A stretch of DNA of 64,000 bases, taken from contig NZ_CP126115.1 in assembly GCF_030123505.1 (NCBI RefSeq), positions 1,130,001 through 1,194,000 of the forward strand. The letters are read 5' to 3'. The notes beneath the pieces are model-generated. The model was not told the origin of the DNA, did not search any database, and saw only the letters and a list, made by a program, of their open reading frames with translations. The position numbers and the translations under genes are program-made. Shown here piece after piece: positions 8,474 through 16,983 of the stretch. Origin of the DNA: Neobacillus sp. YX16 (GTDB lineage: Bacteria; Bacillota; Bacilli; Bacillales; Cytobacillaceae). How positions within the stretch are numbered: the first letter of the stretch is position 1; every line of letters begins with the position of its first letter.

Positions 8474-8882
8474 GGCTGTGTTAAATCACGCTGTTGATTT
8501 GTGCTCCACTAAGGAATGCTTCTTCGAATAATCACCGCAGGGACAGGCTGTCTCTGCCTGTCCCGAGGCGCTTCGGGAAGCCTGTCTAGCTGCAGCGCCT
8601 AGCCCCTCGAGTCGCTTCGGTCCCAACGTTGAAGTCAAAGAACAACTTCATCGTCAGGCCCTCCAGCGCTTGTCGGGGCTGTACAAGGCGCTTCCGCTTT
8701 TCCTACTCCTCGGCGCTTAGAGATAAGCGGGGTCTCCCCTGTCCCGTCCTCCTGCAGGACATTGATTTACTTCCTCGAATCTGCCCACGCACGAAGAAAA
8801 TGCGATAGCATTTTCGAGGAGTCTCGCGCCTTCCGCACAAATCAACAGAGTTCTTAAATCAACAGTTTCCTTTAACACAGCC
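8474..8882. repeat. dispersed repeat copy 1 (409 bp, longest, with nested second repeat)
   Basis: Outer ends GGCTGTGTTAAA and TTTAACACAGCC are perfect inverted repeats; inside them GATTTGTGC and GCACAAATC also pair. The same element recurs at 14718-15066, 41535-41779 and 60174-60475; this copy is in the opposite orientation to those three. It carries an internal block of about 120 bp (roughly 8582-8703) starting GTCTAGCTGCAGCGCC and ending GGCGCTTCCGCTTTTCC that is partial in copy 2 and absent from copies 3 and 4. GC-rich relative to neighbours, no convincing ORF. Confidence 0.88.
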
Positions 8883-8921
8883 TTTTGTTTTGAAATTTAT
8901 CTGATTATTTCTTAAAACAAG

Positions 8922-8950
8922 TTGAAAAACTTAAAAATGTCCAATATAAT
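8922..8950 (+). promoter_or_regulatory. sigma-A-type promoter of kduI
   Basis: TTGAAA at 8922-8927 and a perfect TATAAT at 8945-8950 with a 17-base spacer. It points at kduI and is directly followed by the inverted-repeat operator. Confidence 0.8.
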
Positions 8951-8960
8951 GAGAATGTAC

Positions 8961-8997
8961 ATTTCCAAATAAACAATCGAATTTCCTATTTGGAAAT
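8961..8997 (+). promoter_or_regulatory. inverted-repeat operator, probable KdgR site
   Basis: Perfect 11-base arms ATTTCCAAATA (8961-8971) and TATTTGGAAAT (8987-8997). The site starts 11 bases after the -10 box, covering about +4 to +40, a position typical of repression. The IclR-family gene at the end of the cluster is the obvious candidate to bind it; that link is inference. Confidence 0.65.
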
Positions 8998-9113
8998 AAA
9001 AGAAGGAAATCTCCAAAGTTAGCAAAACTGTATAGTTAGGTACCATGCAAGTAATAAGAAAATTCAAAGGAAAACGTCAGTGCAAAAATAAATCGATACC
9101 AGGAGTGAATAAA

Positions 9114-9944
9114 ATGGAAACTCGCTATACACATAGCCCAGAAGATATTCGTCATTATTCAACAGATCAATTACGCAAGGAATTTTTAGTAGAAAGTATT
9201 TTTGTACCAGGGGAAGTAAGATTGACGTATACCCATAACGACCGGATGATCTTTGGCGGTGTTACACCAACAAATCAGCCTTTAACAATTGAACTTTCTA
9301 CAGAATTAGGAGTTACCTACTTCTTAGAACGTCGTGAACTTGGTGTTATTAATATCGGTGGACCAGGATCTATTGTAATCGAAGGCAGAGAAGAACCAAT
9401 GAAAAAGCAAGATGGATATTACATTGGAAAAGAAACAAAGGATATTCAATTTAAATCAGAAGATCCGTCTAATCCAGCAAAATTCTATACCGTATCTGTA
9501 CCAGCTCACCATAAATATCCAAATGTAAGAATTAGTATTGATAATATCGAACCAATGGTGACAGGGGATTCCTCCACTTTAAATCATCGTTCTATCTATC
9601 AATATATTCACCCGAATGTATGTGAAAGCTGCCAGCTTCAAATGGGATATACCATCCTAACTCCAGGAAGTGCTTGGAACACAATGCCAAGTCATACACA
9701 TGAACGCCGTATGGAAACGTACCTTTATTTCGATATGAAAGAAGATACTCGTGTTTTCCACTTTATGGGCAAACCGGATGAAACCAAACATTTAGTTATT
9801 GCGAATGAACAGGCTGCCATCTCACCAAGCTGGTCTATTCATACAGGTGTAGGTTCAAGTGACTATACTTTCATTTGGGCAATGTGCGGTGAAAACATTA
9901 CATATAATGATATGGACATGGTGCCAATGAAGGACTTAAAATAA
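9114..9944 (+). CDS. kduI: 5-dehydro-4-deoxy-D-glucuronate isomerase
   Basis: Cupin-fold isomerase that converts 5-keto-4-deoxyuronate, released from pectin or glycosaminoglycan disaccharides, to 3-deoxy-D-glycero-2,5-hexodiulosonate. 276 residues, matching the E. coli enzyme (278). The metal site is visible in PSHTHERRMETYLYF (H-x-H...E). The ATG at 9114 is preceded by CCAGGAG; the frame is open further upstream but has no SD there. It is first in the kduI-kduD pair under a strong promoter with an operator. Confidence 0.95.
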   Translation: METRYTHSPEDIRHYSTDQLRKEFLVESIFVPGEVRLTYTHNDRMIFGGVTPTNQPLTIELSTELGVTYFLERRELGVINIGGPGSIVIEGREEPMKKQDGYYIGKETKDIQFKSEDPSNPAKFYTVSVPAHHKYPNVRISIDNIEPMVTGDSSTLNHRSIYQYIHPNVCESCQLQMGYTILTPGSAWNTMPSHTHERRMETYLYFDMKEDTRVFHFMGKPDETKHLVIANEQAAISPSWSIHTGVGSSDYTFIWAMCGENITYNDMDMVPMKDLK

Positions 9945-10004
9945 ATCCTTTTGTTAATTGATTGTTTTAATGTACTTCATTAAACAGATACGGAGGTTTT
10001 GAAA

Positions 10005-10787
10005 ATGACGCAGGACTTACAACAATTTTCATTAGATTATTTTAAATTAGATGGTAAAGTTGCGATTGTGACAGGCGGTAATACTGGAATTGGACAAGGC
10101 TTTGCGGTTGCGCTGGCAAAAGCAGGTGCGGATCTTTTTATTACTACCCATGGAAATAACTGGGGAGAAACGAAAGAACTAATCGAAAAAGAAGGACGTC
10201 GAGCAGCGTTTTTTCAAGGTGATTTAACAGATAAACAAGTTTCAAAGGATATCGTTGCTAAATGCTTAGAAACATATGGAAGAGTAGATATCTTAGTAAA
10301 TAACGCAGGTACCATCCGCCGTTCGCCTATACTAGAATATAAGGAAGAAGATTGGGATGCAGTAATGGATATTAATCTAAATGCTGTTTACTCATTGAGC
10401 CAAGAAGCTGCAAAGGTAATGGCAGAACAAGGCAGCGGAAAGATTATTAATGTTGCATCCATGCTCTCTTTCCAAGGCGGTAAATTCGTACCTTCCTATA
10501 CAGCCAGCAAACACGGTGTCGCTGGTTTAACAAAAGCCTTTGCGAATGAATTAGCGATAAAAGGTATACAAATTAATGCCATAGCGCCTGGTTATGTGGA
10601 AACAAAAAATACTGCACCAATTCGTGAGGATGAAGTGCGTCATGCAGAAATTACCTCTCGTATTCCTGCGGGTCGTTGGGCAACTCCAGCTGATTTGCAA
10701 AGTGTAGTAGTCTTCCTTGCAAGCAGAGCATCTGATTATATGAATGGAGCCATTATCCCAGTTGATGGCGGCTGGTTAGTTCGCTAG
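10005..10787 (+). CDS. kduD: 2-dehydro-3-deoxy-D-gluconate 5-dehydrogenase
   Basis: Short-chain dehydrogenase acting after KduI: reduces the diketo acid to 2-keto-3-deoxygluconate with NAD(P)H. 260 residues; cofactor motif TGGNTGIGQG (about residues 22-31), NNAGT, catalytic Ser in NVASMLS, and Tyr/Lys in YTASKHG. ATG at 10005 lies 8 bases behind GGAGG; the TTG two codons upstream is less likely. It is followed by a terminator, so kduI-kduD form a two-gene operon. No kdgK/kdgA genes lie in the window, so the product must be handled elsewhere. Confidence 0.93.
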   Translation: MTQDLQQFSLDYFKLDGKVAIVTGGNTGIGQGFAVALAKAGADLFITTHGNNWGETKELIEKEGRRAAFFQGDLTDKQVSKDIVAKCLETYGRVDILVNNAGTIRRSPILEYKEEDWDAVMDINLNAVYSLSQEAAKVMAEQGSGKIINVASMLSFQGGKFVPSYTASKHGVAGLTKAFANELAIKGIQINAIAPGYVETKNTAPIREDEVRHAEITSRIPAGRWATPADLQSVVVFLASRASDYMNGAIIPVDGGWLVR

Positions 10788-10813
10788 AAAAAAATGTTTA
10801 TAGAATAAATTTT

Positions 10814-10850
10814 TAAGAATATAGCTATTCCTAAATAGCTATATTCTTTT
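10814..10850 (+). terminator. intrinsic terminator after kduD
   Basis: Stem AAGAATATAGCTATT / AATAGCTATATTCTT with a short loop and trailing T residues. Confidence 0.85.
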
Positions 10851-11313
10851 CATTATCCGGGGGAATGTCCCTCTTGATGAAAAAGAAGCAATCCCATTTA
10901 TTATTGGCTGTCTCCCAAAAGGTGAGTGGCAGTTTAATAATGATAGGAGATATGGTAAGATTGGAGATACCTTTTTACAATTCCATTTAATGAATGAATT
11001 TAATTTGGAGGAAAAAGAGGATAGAATATCAATCACCAGTTCGCTTACATCGGGTTGGAATGGAGTTATTATCTAGATTGTATCCTCAAAGGAAGCCCTT
11101 ATTTTGGGCATACATGACTTGGAATCATTTATCACGGCAATGAAAGAAAAGAATAAAGCATGTTTTACAGGTGAGGGTTTAGATGGAAAAAGGACCGCAT
11201 CTTTTGTAACGTGGAGAAATGATTTATTACAATTCAGTTTGGACAAGCAGGGAACCGTTGAACGACTCCTCAATGGTCAAAAACATTCTTTTGATAATTA
11301 TCCAATAATATAA
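10825..11313 (+). pseudogene. broken gene with in-frame TAG and no start
   Basis: One reading frame is open from 10825 through 11313 except for a single TAG at 11074-11076. The translation on both sides looks protein-like (left part ...IPFIIGCLPKGEWQF... and right part ...LESFITAMKEKNKACF...) and is continuous across the stop in the same frame. There is no start codon with an SD at the 5' end, which runs directly into the kduD terminator. I read it as a 5'-truncated gene with a nonsense mutation; alternatively the second half (11104-11313, 69 aa) could still be expressed. Family not recognised. Confidence 0.5.
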
Positions 11314-11356
11314 AGTACAATATAATAAATTTTAATGAGGAAGGGAGGTAATTAAA

Positions 11357-12139
11357 TTGGAAAATGCAAAACAGCCATATGGTACTGTTCTAATAAAGGC
11401 TTCTAGTATCCTAGATTATCTATCTGCAAAGAAAGAACCACAATCCTTAAATGTGATTGCACAGGAAACAGGATTAACAAGCTCAACGGCCTTAAAGATA
11501 TTGGATACCCTTCTTCTTATTGGTTATGTAAAAAAACATCCAGAAACAAAGAAATTCGAACTAGGAAGTGCCTTAATTAAATACGCCAACAAGTATCTTG
11601 CAGATTTGGACATTTCAAAAATTTCTTATCCACATTTAAAAGAACTGCAAGGTCGTTTAGATGAAACAATACACTTAGGAATTTTAGAAGGCGATGAGAT
11701 CCTAACGGTTAATAAATTGGAAACGAAAAAACCGATCGTGTGTTTAAATTCAAGGATTGGTTTATCGAAGCCGCTTTATTGTTCCTCAATGGGAAAAGCC
11801 GTGCTAGCAGAAATGTCAGAAAGTGAAGTATTAGCTTATCTTAGCCGAGTGGAACTAAAGGCACTAACTGAAACCACTATTACAGATTCGGAAGCTCTGG
11901 TAAGACAGTTAGAGGATATAAAAAGAAATGGGTATGCTGTAGATGACAGTGAAGGTGAAAAAGATGTGTATTGTCTAGGTGTATCACTTCGAATGAATAA
12001 CAAAACATATGGTGCTTTTAGCGTAAGTGTGCCCTCCTATCGAATTTCACCTGAAGTTAAAGATGAAATCGTTCAAGCCATATTGAAAACAAAGGAAAAT
12101 ATCCAGAGAGAATTACAGCAAAATTATGTTTTTATCTAA
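11357..12139 (+). CDS. kdgR: IclR-family transcriptional regulator, KdgR-like
   Basis: 260 residues from a TTG start behind GGGAGG (8-base spacing). N-terminal winged helix-turn-helix (about residues 12-70, with VIAQETGLTSSTALKILDTL split as VIAQETGL and SSTALKILDTL) and C-terminal IclR effector domain with LYCSSMGKAVLAEM and SVSVPSYRIS. Its position behind kduI-kduD and the inverted repeat at the kduI promoter suggest it represses uronate catabolism and responds to a keto-deoxy-sugar acid, as KdgR proteins do. Confidence 0.85.
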   Translation: MENAKQPYGTVLIKASSILDYLSAKKEPQSLNVIAQETGLTSSTALKILDTLLLIGYVKKHPETKKFELGSALIKYANKYLADLDISKISYPHLKELQGRLDETIHLGILEGDEILTVNKLETKKPIVCLNSRIGLSKPLYCSSMGKAVLAEMSESEVLAYLSRVELKALTETTITDSEALVRQLEDIKRNGYAVDDSEGEKDVYCLGVSLRMNNKTYGAFSVSVPSYRISPEVKDEIVQAILKTKENIQRELQQNYVFI

Positions 12140-12142
12140 ACT

Positions 12143-12189
12143 TAAAAGAATCTATTTTGAAGAATCTCTTTCAAAATAGATTCTTTTTG
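12143..12189 (+). terminator. intrinsic terminator after kdgR
   Basis: Long stem AAAGAATCTATTTTGAA / TTTCAAAATAGATTCTTT followed by T residues. Confidence 0.9.
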
Positions 12190-12262
12190 TATGTATAGAA
12201 GATGAGATACATCCAGCCCATTTATACATATATATAATTAAAAATAAAATGGGGTAATCGTG

Positions 12263-14020
12263 ATGTCTCAAAGAAATATGGAACAGGAAAATTGGATTAT
12301 CTATCTTCTTTCCTTATCCAGAATGGTTTATCTTTTTCAGGCAGAAGTAAAAGGGATAGGCGGCCGTAAGTGGGGATACATCAATGAAAAAGGTGATTTT
12401 GTTCTTCCTCCAAAATATGATATGGGTCGTGAATTTCAGGAAAATGGCTTGGCTATTGTTCAAGTAGATAATCTAACTGGAATCATCAACAGTGACGGTT
12501 ATTTTATTGTGAAACCAAAATATGATACAATCAATCCTTTTTCAGAAGGGCGGGCAGCTGCTATTGACGGAGAAGGTTATAAAATATTAGATGAAAGTGG
12601 AAAGGAAATAACCACAAAGGCATATCTCTTTATTGGAGATTATCAGGAGGGCAGAGCAGTAGTTGCCGATAATAACGAGCATGGCGACTATTTACTTGGT
12701 TATTTGAATAGAAGAGGCAAGGAAGTCATTCCGTTGTCCTATGAAGCTGCTAGTGACTTTCAAGACAGCAAAGCGGTTGTAAAAGTCAAAGAGGGCGGAT
12801 ATTCGTTGATTGATCTAACAGGGAAGGTATTGAAATCCTACCCTTACCCTTTTGTAAATTATTATGGAGAAGGGATGCTGGCATTTAAGGAAAAGGAAGA
12901 TGGAAACTGGGGTTACATGGACGAATCAGGGAAGGTGGTCATTGAGCCCAAGTATATGGGAGTACAACAGTTTATCGATGGAAAAGCGATTGTAACGGTA
13001 GAAAACCATAATCATGATTATTTTGGTTTAATTGACCGGCAAGGAAATTTTATCATCAAACCTCACTATAATAGCCTATTAAATCTTGGAGAAGAGCGGT
13101 ATGCGTTAGGGAAGGCGATTGATCCTGAAAAGCCATATCTGTTTCCAAAATATGCAATCGCCGACTCTAACGGTCAAATTTATACTGGTTTTATCTATAA
13201 TGGTGTTTCCAAATTTAAAGAAGGAATCGCCTCTGCATATAATGATGAACTCACTTTCTTTATCGATAAACGTGGTCAAAGAATTGAACATCTTCCAAAG
13301 ATTAACGGCAGTGGTTCATTGGCATTTGAGAAATCATTAATAAAGGGGGATATTGATCTCCGAATTCTCTATTTTGATAAAAAAGGCAAATTGATTTGGA
13401 AGCAAAATTCTATCATTCCTTTAAACAACGATTATTCTGTTATCGAAAACAAATATAAACCAAATAAGGATTATTTAGTTTATTATCCACAGTTAAAGGG
13501 TGTTAAGTCTCAGGAGAGTGTAAATCAGACTTTGAAGGACCTTTCTGGAGTGAAGCCAACGCTTGCGCATACGCAATTGGAATCAAGCTACGCAGGTGAT
13601 TTCGATGTAAGCTTTTATAAGAAAACCCTGGTAGTCATTGAGATAAAAGGATATGATTATCCTTTTGGTGCGGCTCATGGAATGCCAGTTAGAAAATATG
13701 CACATATAGATCTTAAATCTGGCAAATTTTATCAACTTAAAGATTTATTTAAGCCGGAAGCAGATTACGTAGAGGTCATTAGTCAAATTGTTGGAGAACA
13801 AATCAAAAATGATGATCAATATTCCTATGTCTTCCCGGATTCTAATAAAGGAATAAAAGCAGACCAGCCATTTTTTATTAGTGAAGGGGCGTTGAATGTT
13901 TATTTTGGGCCATATGAAATTGCCCCATATGCTGCAGGCTTTCCAACGTTTACAATTCCGTTTAATGAGATAAGCAGCATCATTAATCGTGCTGGAGACT
14001 TTTGGCTTTCGTTTCATTAA
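12263..14020 (+). CDS. WG-repeat protein with C-terminal DUF3298-like domain
   Basis: 585 residues. From about residue 35 there are at least eight WG-type repeats of 40-50 residues (KWGYINEKGDFVLPPKYD, GYLNRRGKEVIPLSYE, WGYMDESGKVVIEPKYM, FGLIDRQGNFIIKPHYN). The last 190 residues (from about 400) resemble the DUF3298/RsiV-type fold, with PFGAAHGMP and GPYEIAPYAAGFP. A hydrophobic stretch WIIYLLSLSRMVYLF at residues 12-26 could be a signal anchor, but it is weak. Such proteins are usually surface-exposed with unknown role. It stands alone; start ATG 12263 behind GGGG. Confidence 0.8.
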   Translation: MSQRNMEQENWIIYLLSLSRMVYLFQAEVKGIGGRKWGYINEKGDFVLPPKYDMGREFQENGLAIVQVDNLTGIINSDGYFIVKPKYDTINPFSEGRAAAIDGEGYKILDESGKEITTKAYLFIGDYQEGRAVVADNNEHGDYLLGYLNRRGKEVIPLSYEAASDFQDSKAVVKVKEGGYSLIDLTGKVLKSYPYPFVNYYGEGMLAFKEKEDGNWGYMDESGKVVIEPKYMGVQQFIDGKAIVTVENHNHDYFGLIDRQGNFIIKPHYNSLLNLGEERYALGKAIDPEKPYLFPKYAIADSNGQIYTGFIYNGVSKFKEGIASAYNDELTFFIDKRGQRIEHLPKINGSGSLAFEKSLIKGDIDLRILYFDKKGKLIWKQNSIIPLNNDYSVIENKYKPNKDYLVYYPQLKGVKSQESVNQTLKDLSGVKPTLAHTQLESSYAGDFDVSFYKKTLVVIEIKGYDYPFGAAHGMPVRKYAHIDLKSGKFYQLKDLFKPEADYVEVISQIVGEQIKNDDQYSYVFPDSNKGIKADQPFFISEGALNVYFGPYEIAPYAAGFPTFTIPFNEISSIINRAGDFWLSFH

Positions 14021-14089
14021 TTGACAACATCTTGGCAGCGATATATTTTTAACGTAGGCTAATTAATTGCTGTCAAGGGAGTGGGAAGA

Positions 14090-14710
14090 ATGAAGATGAT
14101 CGATATTTCCAGAAGGCTAGAAAACGGAATGCCAGTTTGGCCCGGAGATACAACCTTTCAATATGAGGTTTCATGGTCCAAAGCAGAGAGTGGATCGGTG
14201 AATGTAGGTAGCCTTTCAATGAGTACACATACAGGGACGCATGTGGATGCGCCTTTTCATTTTGATGATAATGGAAAAAGAATTATTGAATTAGACCTTG
14301 AGTTGTATATCGGTCCTGTAAGGGTAGTCGATATGATTGGGAAAGAAAGTATAGGAGCGAAGGATTTGGAAAATGTAGATTTAGAAGGCTTCCAAAGAGT
14401 ATTGTTTAGAACTTTGGCTTGGGAGAATTCAAGAGAGTTTCCTGAAAAGATACCTTTTATGGAAGGTGACCTCGGTCCATACTTGGCGGAGAAGGGAATT
14501 AGACTCATCGGGGTGGATGTTCCATCCGTCGATCCGATTGACAGTAAAGACCTGCATGCGCACCATAGCTTAAATGAAAATGGAATCCATATCCTCGAAT
14601 CAGTCCTTTTGGATCAAGTAGAACCTGGTGATTATGAGCTAATTGCCCTGCCGCTGCCATTGGTTGAAGGAGATGGAAGTCCGGTAAGAGCCGTGTTACG
14701 TTCACTTTAA
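14090..14710 (+). CDS. kynB: cyclase / kynurenine formamidase family hydrolase
   Basis: 206 residues. The metal-binding family signature HTGTHVDAPFHF (about residues 47-58) and the second conserved block DVPSVDP are present, as is the N-terminal MIDISRRLENGMPVWPGD. KynB hydrolyses N-formylkynurenine in tryptophan breakdown, but related proteins act on other amides and no kynureninase or dioxygenase gene is nearby, so the substrate is uncertain. ATG 14090 follows GGGAGTGGG; the GTG at 14081 overlaps that SD. Confidence 0.8.
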   Translation: MKMIDISRRLENGMPVWPGDTTFQYEVSWSKAESGSVNVGSLSMSTHTGTHVDAPFHFDDNGKRIIELDLELYIGPVRVVDMIGKESIGAKDLENVDLEGFQRVLFRTLAWENSREFPEKIPFMEGDLGPYLAEKGIRLIGVDVPSVDPIDSKDLHAHHSLNENGIHILESVLLDQVEPGDYELIALPLPLVEGDGSPVRAVLRSL

Positions 14711-14717
14711 AAAATAA

Positions 14718-15066
14718 GGCTATGTTAAAGCTAATTATTGATTTTGGCATTCTGTTGATTTGTGCGGAAGGCGCGACACTCCTCGAAAATGCTATCGCAT
14801 TTTCTTCGTGCGAGGCAGATTCGAGGAGGTAAATCAATGTCCTGCAGGAGGACGGGACAGTGGAGACCCCGCTTATCTCTAAGCGCCGAGGAGTAGGAAA
14901 AACGGAAGCGACTCGAGGGGCTAGGCGCTGCAGCTAGACAGGCTTCCCGAACCGCCTGCGGAAAGCGAAGCGCCTCGTGACAGGAAGAGACCGCCTGTCA
15001 CTGCGGTGATTATTCAAAGAAGCTTTCCTTAGTGGAGCACAAATCAACAGCCAAGTTTAACAAAGC
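14718..15066. repeat. dispersed repeat copy 2 (349 bp)
   Basis: Starts GGCTATGTTAAAG and ends GTTTAACAAAGC, with inner arms CTGTTGATTTGTGC and GCACAAATCAACAG that are perfect inverted repeats. Same element as copies 1, 3 and 4. It retains about 55 bp of the nested second repeat (roughly 14891-14942: AAACGGAAGCGACTCGAGG through GCAGCTAGAC), whose middle is deleted relative to copy 1. Confidence 0.88.
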
Positions 15067-15103
15067 AAAAAAAGAAGCAGCGGGAATCCATTTCCGCTGC
15101 TTC
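15067..15103 (-). terminator. intrinsic terminator of the copCD-like operon
   Basis: On the minus strand a stem GAAGCAGCGGAAA / TTCCCGCTGCTTC with a 4-base loop is followed by TTTTTTT. It follows copD and abuts repeat copy 2. Confidence 0.9.
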
Positions 15104-15105
15104 TA

Positions 15106-16197
15106 TCATGATAGGCTTAACATAAATCCAATATAGCCAGAAATGATAAATAATAGACTCAATACTATCGACAAAGCCCTTGGAGCTTTTTTTATAAAAG
15201 TTACAAACACTAACGCTAGAAAAAGTATAGCGATAATAAAAAGTGTGATTGAAACAAACCCTGGGGCAAAGGTAATCGGAAAATTGATCTCACCCGGATG
15301 GAAAAAGGAAAACAGCTTAGAAGCACCTTCTGCCCTAATCATTGAACCTAGTTCATGAGGCGGTGAAGCTTGTCCTAGTGCGCCAGTAATAGAAAAAACG
15401 CTTAAAACAATCACGCTCTCAAGCCGTGCCCATGGCAGCGGATTATAAGATGGATCTTTTTGGAGCCTTTTCCGAATCAAAAAGCTATTGATAAAGGCGA
15501 AAACTAGTAATGGAAGAATTGCTATATGTTTAATTAATAATGTCTGCCCATAAGAAATAGCTGTTACACTAACATAATCGGACAATTCCATGTGAAAAGT
15601 CATTAAGGATATACCTGTTATGGTCGTAATAACTAAACATAATATAGCAACTGGCGAAAACCACTTCAAGAATTTCAGCCAATGATCATGGTTCCGTGAA
15701 AACCAACTCACCACCATCAAGATTCCAACCCATGTTGTAATCGCTAAAAAGTGGGCAGTGTGGGTGAGGAAACCTGCTATTTTGGATAAGGATGCTGCAT
15801 GGCTGGACCAGCCAAGTGAAGCAATTAAGATAAGTGTAAAGATGAGACCTGTTAAAGAGAATAAAGGCTTTTGTTCAAGTTTAAGCGGGATTAGATATAT
15901 GAACAGGATCAACGAAATAAAAACCGTACTAATCCAGGTCTTGCCTACCTCAAAATTCATTAATACAGATTTAATGGTATAGCCTAAACCTAGGTCCTCA
16001 TATAAATATAGAACAATTTTTAATACCGGCAAAAAGGAAAATAGGGCAATCCCTAATGCGGCAGCCAAAAGCACACCTTTTGGAATCTTAATTTCTGGAC
16101 GAGCATTTTGGGGAATAAGATTCAAAATAAAGCTCCCGAGTAACAATGAAAAACAAATATAAAGTGATGCCTCACTTACAATTCCTGCAATAAACAT
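15106..16197 (-). CDS. copD: CopD-family copper resistance membrane protein
   Basis: 363 residues with about eight membrane helices. The last third (SVFSITGALGQASPPHELG) matches the conserved CopD domain, and His residues occur in the helices (SHAASLSKIAGFLTHTAHFLAI split as SHAASLSK and FLTHTAHFLAI). CopD imports or handles copper at the membrane together with a periplasmic CopC. The ATG directly abuts the stop of the upstream gene (TAG-ATG), so both are in one operon. Copper supply to a copper respiratory enzyme is possible given the FNR-type genes next door (inference). Confidence 0.85.
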   Translation of the reverse strand: MFIAGIVSEASLYICFSLLLGSFILNLIPQNARPEIKIPKGVLLAAALGIALFSFLPVLKIVLYLYEDLGLGYTIKSVLMNFEVGKTWISTVFISLILFIYLIPLKLEQKPLFSLTGLIFTLILIASLGWSSHAASLSKIAGFLTHTAHFLAITTWVGILMVVSWFSRNHDHWLKFLKWFSPVAILCLVITTITGISLMTFHMELSDYVSVTAISYGQTLLIKHIAILPLLVFAFINSFLIRKRLQKDPSYNPLPWARLESVIVLSVFSITGALGQASPPHELGSMIRAEGASKLFSFFHPGEINFPITFAPGFVSITLFIIAILFLALVFVTFIKKAPRALSIVLSLLFIISGYIGFMLSLS

Positions 16198-16506
16198 CTA
16201 GACGTATTTCCTCCTATAAATCAACCAATAGCTTCCGAAGCCCAAAACGATAATTAAACCCATTATGGCTGGGAGTGCATAATTCATCACAGAAGGTTTT
16301 TCTGAAATCGTTTTATTTCCTTCTGTGGATTCTTCCTTCATTACCGCTTTAGTATCCGGGGCAGCAGTTTCAATTTCTTTATTCTTTTCAACTTGTACTG
16401 GTGGTGTTGTATTTGTTTCCATGTGGGAATGCGCAAAGGTTTGTGAACCCAATAAAAAGAACAACAAACATGAGACCAGAGTAATTTTGTTTAACATCAT
16501 TTTCAA
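16198..16506 (-). CDS. CopC-like remnant: signal peptide, linker and C-terminal anchor
   Basis: 102 residues. Signal peptide (about 1-25, ending QTFAHSH), then a short low-complexity linker rich in Glu, Lys and Thr, then one membrane helix (about 76-96) with a basic tail (YRRKYV). The mature start AHSHMETNT looks like the beginning of CopC, and the tail like that of membrane-anchored CopC proteins of bacilli, but the copper-binding beta-barrel of about 90 residues is missing. Start ATG at 16506 (a second ATG two codons in). Same operon as copD. Confidence 0.65.
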   Translation of the reverse strand: MKMMLNKITLVSCLLFFLLGSQTFAHSHMETNTTPPVQVEKNKEIETAAPDTKAVMKEESTEGNKTISEKPSVMNYALPAIMGLIIVLGFGSYWLIYRRKYV

Positions 16507-16650
16507 CTCCGATATATTGTTATCTTGCTGCCCTTCATTCTACCACCAATCATAGGAAGTTATCTCAATTTAAGTATATTGTTCACAATACGTTCAAAAA
16601 TTAATATTTCCCAATCTTCCCCTGGATAAATGCTAAAAACATAGTTGAAC

Positions 16651-16692
16651 TTGATATATATCAATTTTCAAAATATAAAGGGCTGGTACACT
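16651..16692 (+). promoter_or_regulatory. FNR-type box plus extended -10 promoter of the DUF2249 gene
   Basis: TTGATATATATCAA (16651-16664) is a perfect TTGAT-N4-ATCAA FNR box. An extended -10 TGGTACACT has its hexamer at 16687-16692. If +1 is 16699, the box is centred at -41.5, the class II activation position of FNR/CRP proteins. The SD and ATG of the DUF2249 gene follow. Confidence 0.8.
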
Positions 16693-16728
16693 TGGAGATA
16701 ATCTTACTTAAGAGGAGATGAAAAAAGG

Positions 16729-16983
16729 ATGAGCGATTTCCAAATAGAAAATCAAAGAGCCGTCATAGATATTCGCGAGAGAGTCTTAAAGGGCGAACAT
16801 CCACGACGGGAAATTATAAATTTTGTAAAGTCTGCACCTGTGGGTACCATATTTGAAATTCATTTACCACATCGTGGCGAACCGCTGGTTGCGACCTTTC
16901 AATCTTTGGGGATGAATGCGATTGTAAATGAAATCGAACCAGCGCACTTTCGTCTCATGGCAATAAAATTAAATGAAATTTAA
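16729..16983 (+). CDS. DUF2249 domain protein
   Basis: 84 residues matching the DUF2249 pattern: AVIDIRERVLKGEHPRREI at the N-terminus (the family has D-x-R...HPR) and GTIFEIHLPHRGEPLVATF in the middle, a small TusA/SirA-like alpha/beta fold. Function unknown; such genes are often found with anaerobic and denitrification genes under FNR-type regulators, which agrees with the perfect FNR box in its promoter. Its TAA overlaps the stop of the opposing regulator gene. Confidence 0.82.
   Translation: MSDFQIENQRAVIDIRERVLKGEHPRREIINFVKSAPVGTIFEIHLPHRGEPLVATFQSLGMNAIVNEIEPAHFRLMAIKLNEI

Noticed and set aside
14505..14837. 110-aa minus-strand frame
   Set aside because: Antisense to kynB and running into repeat copy 2; no SD and composition not protein-like.
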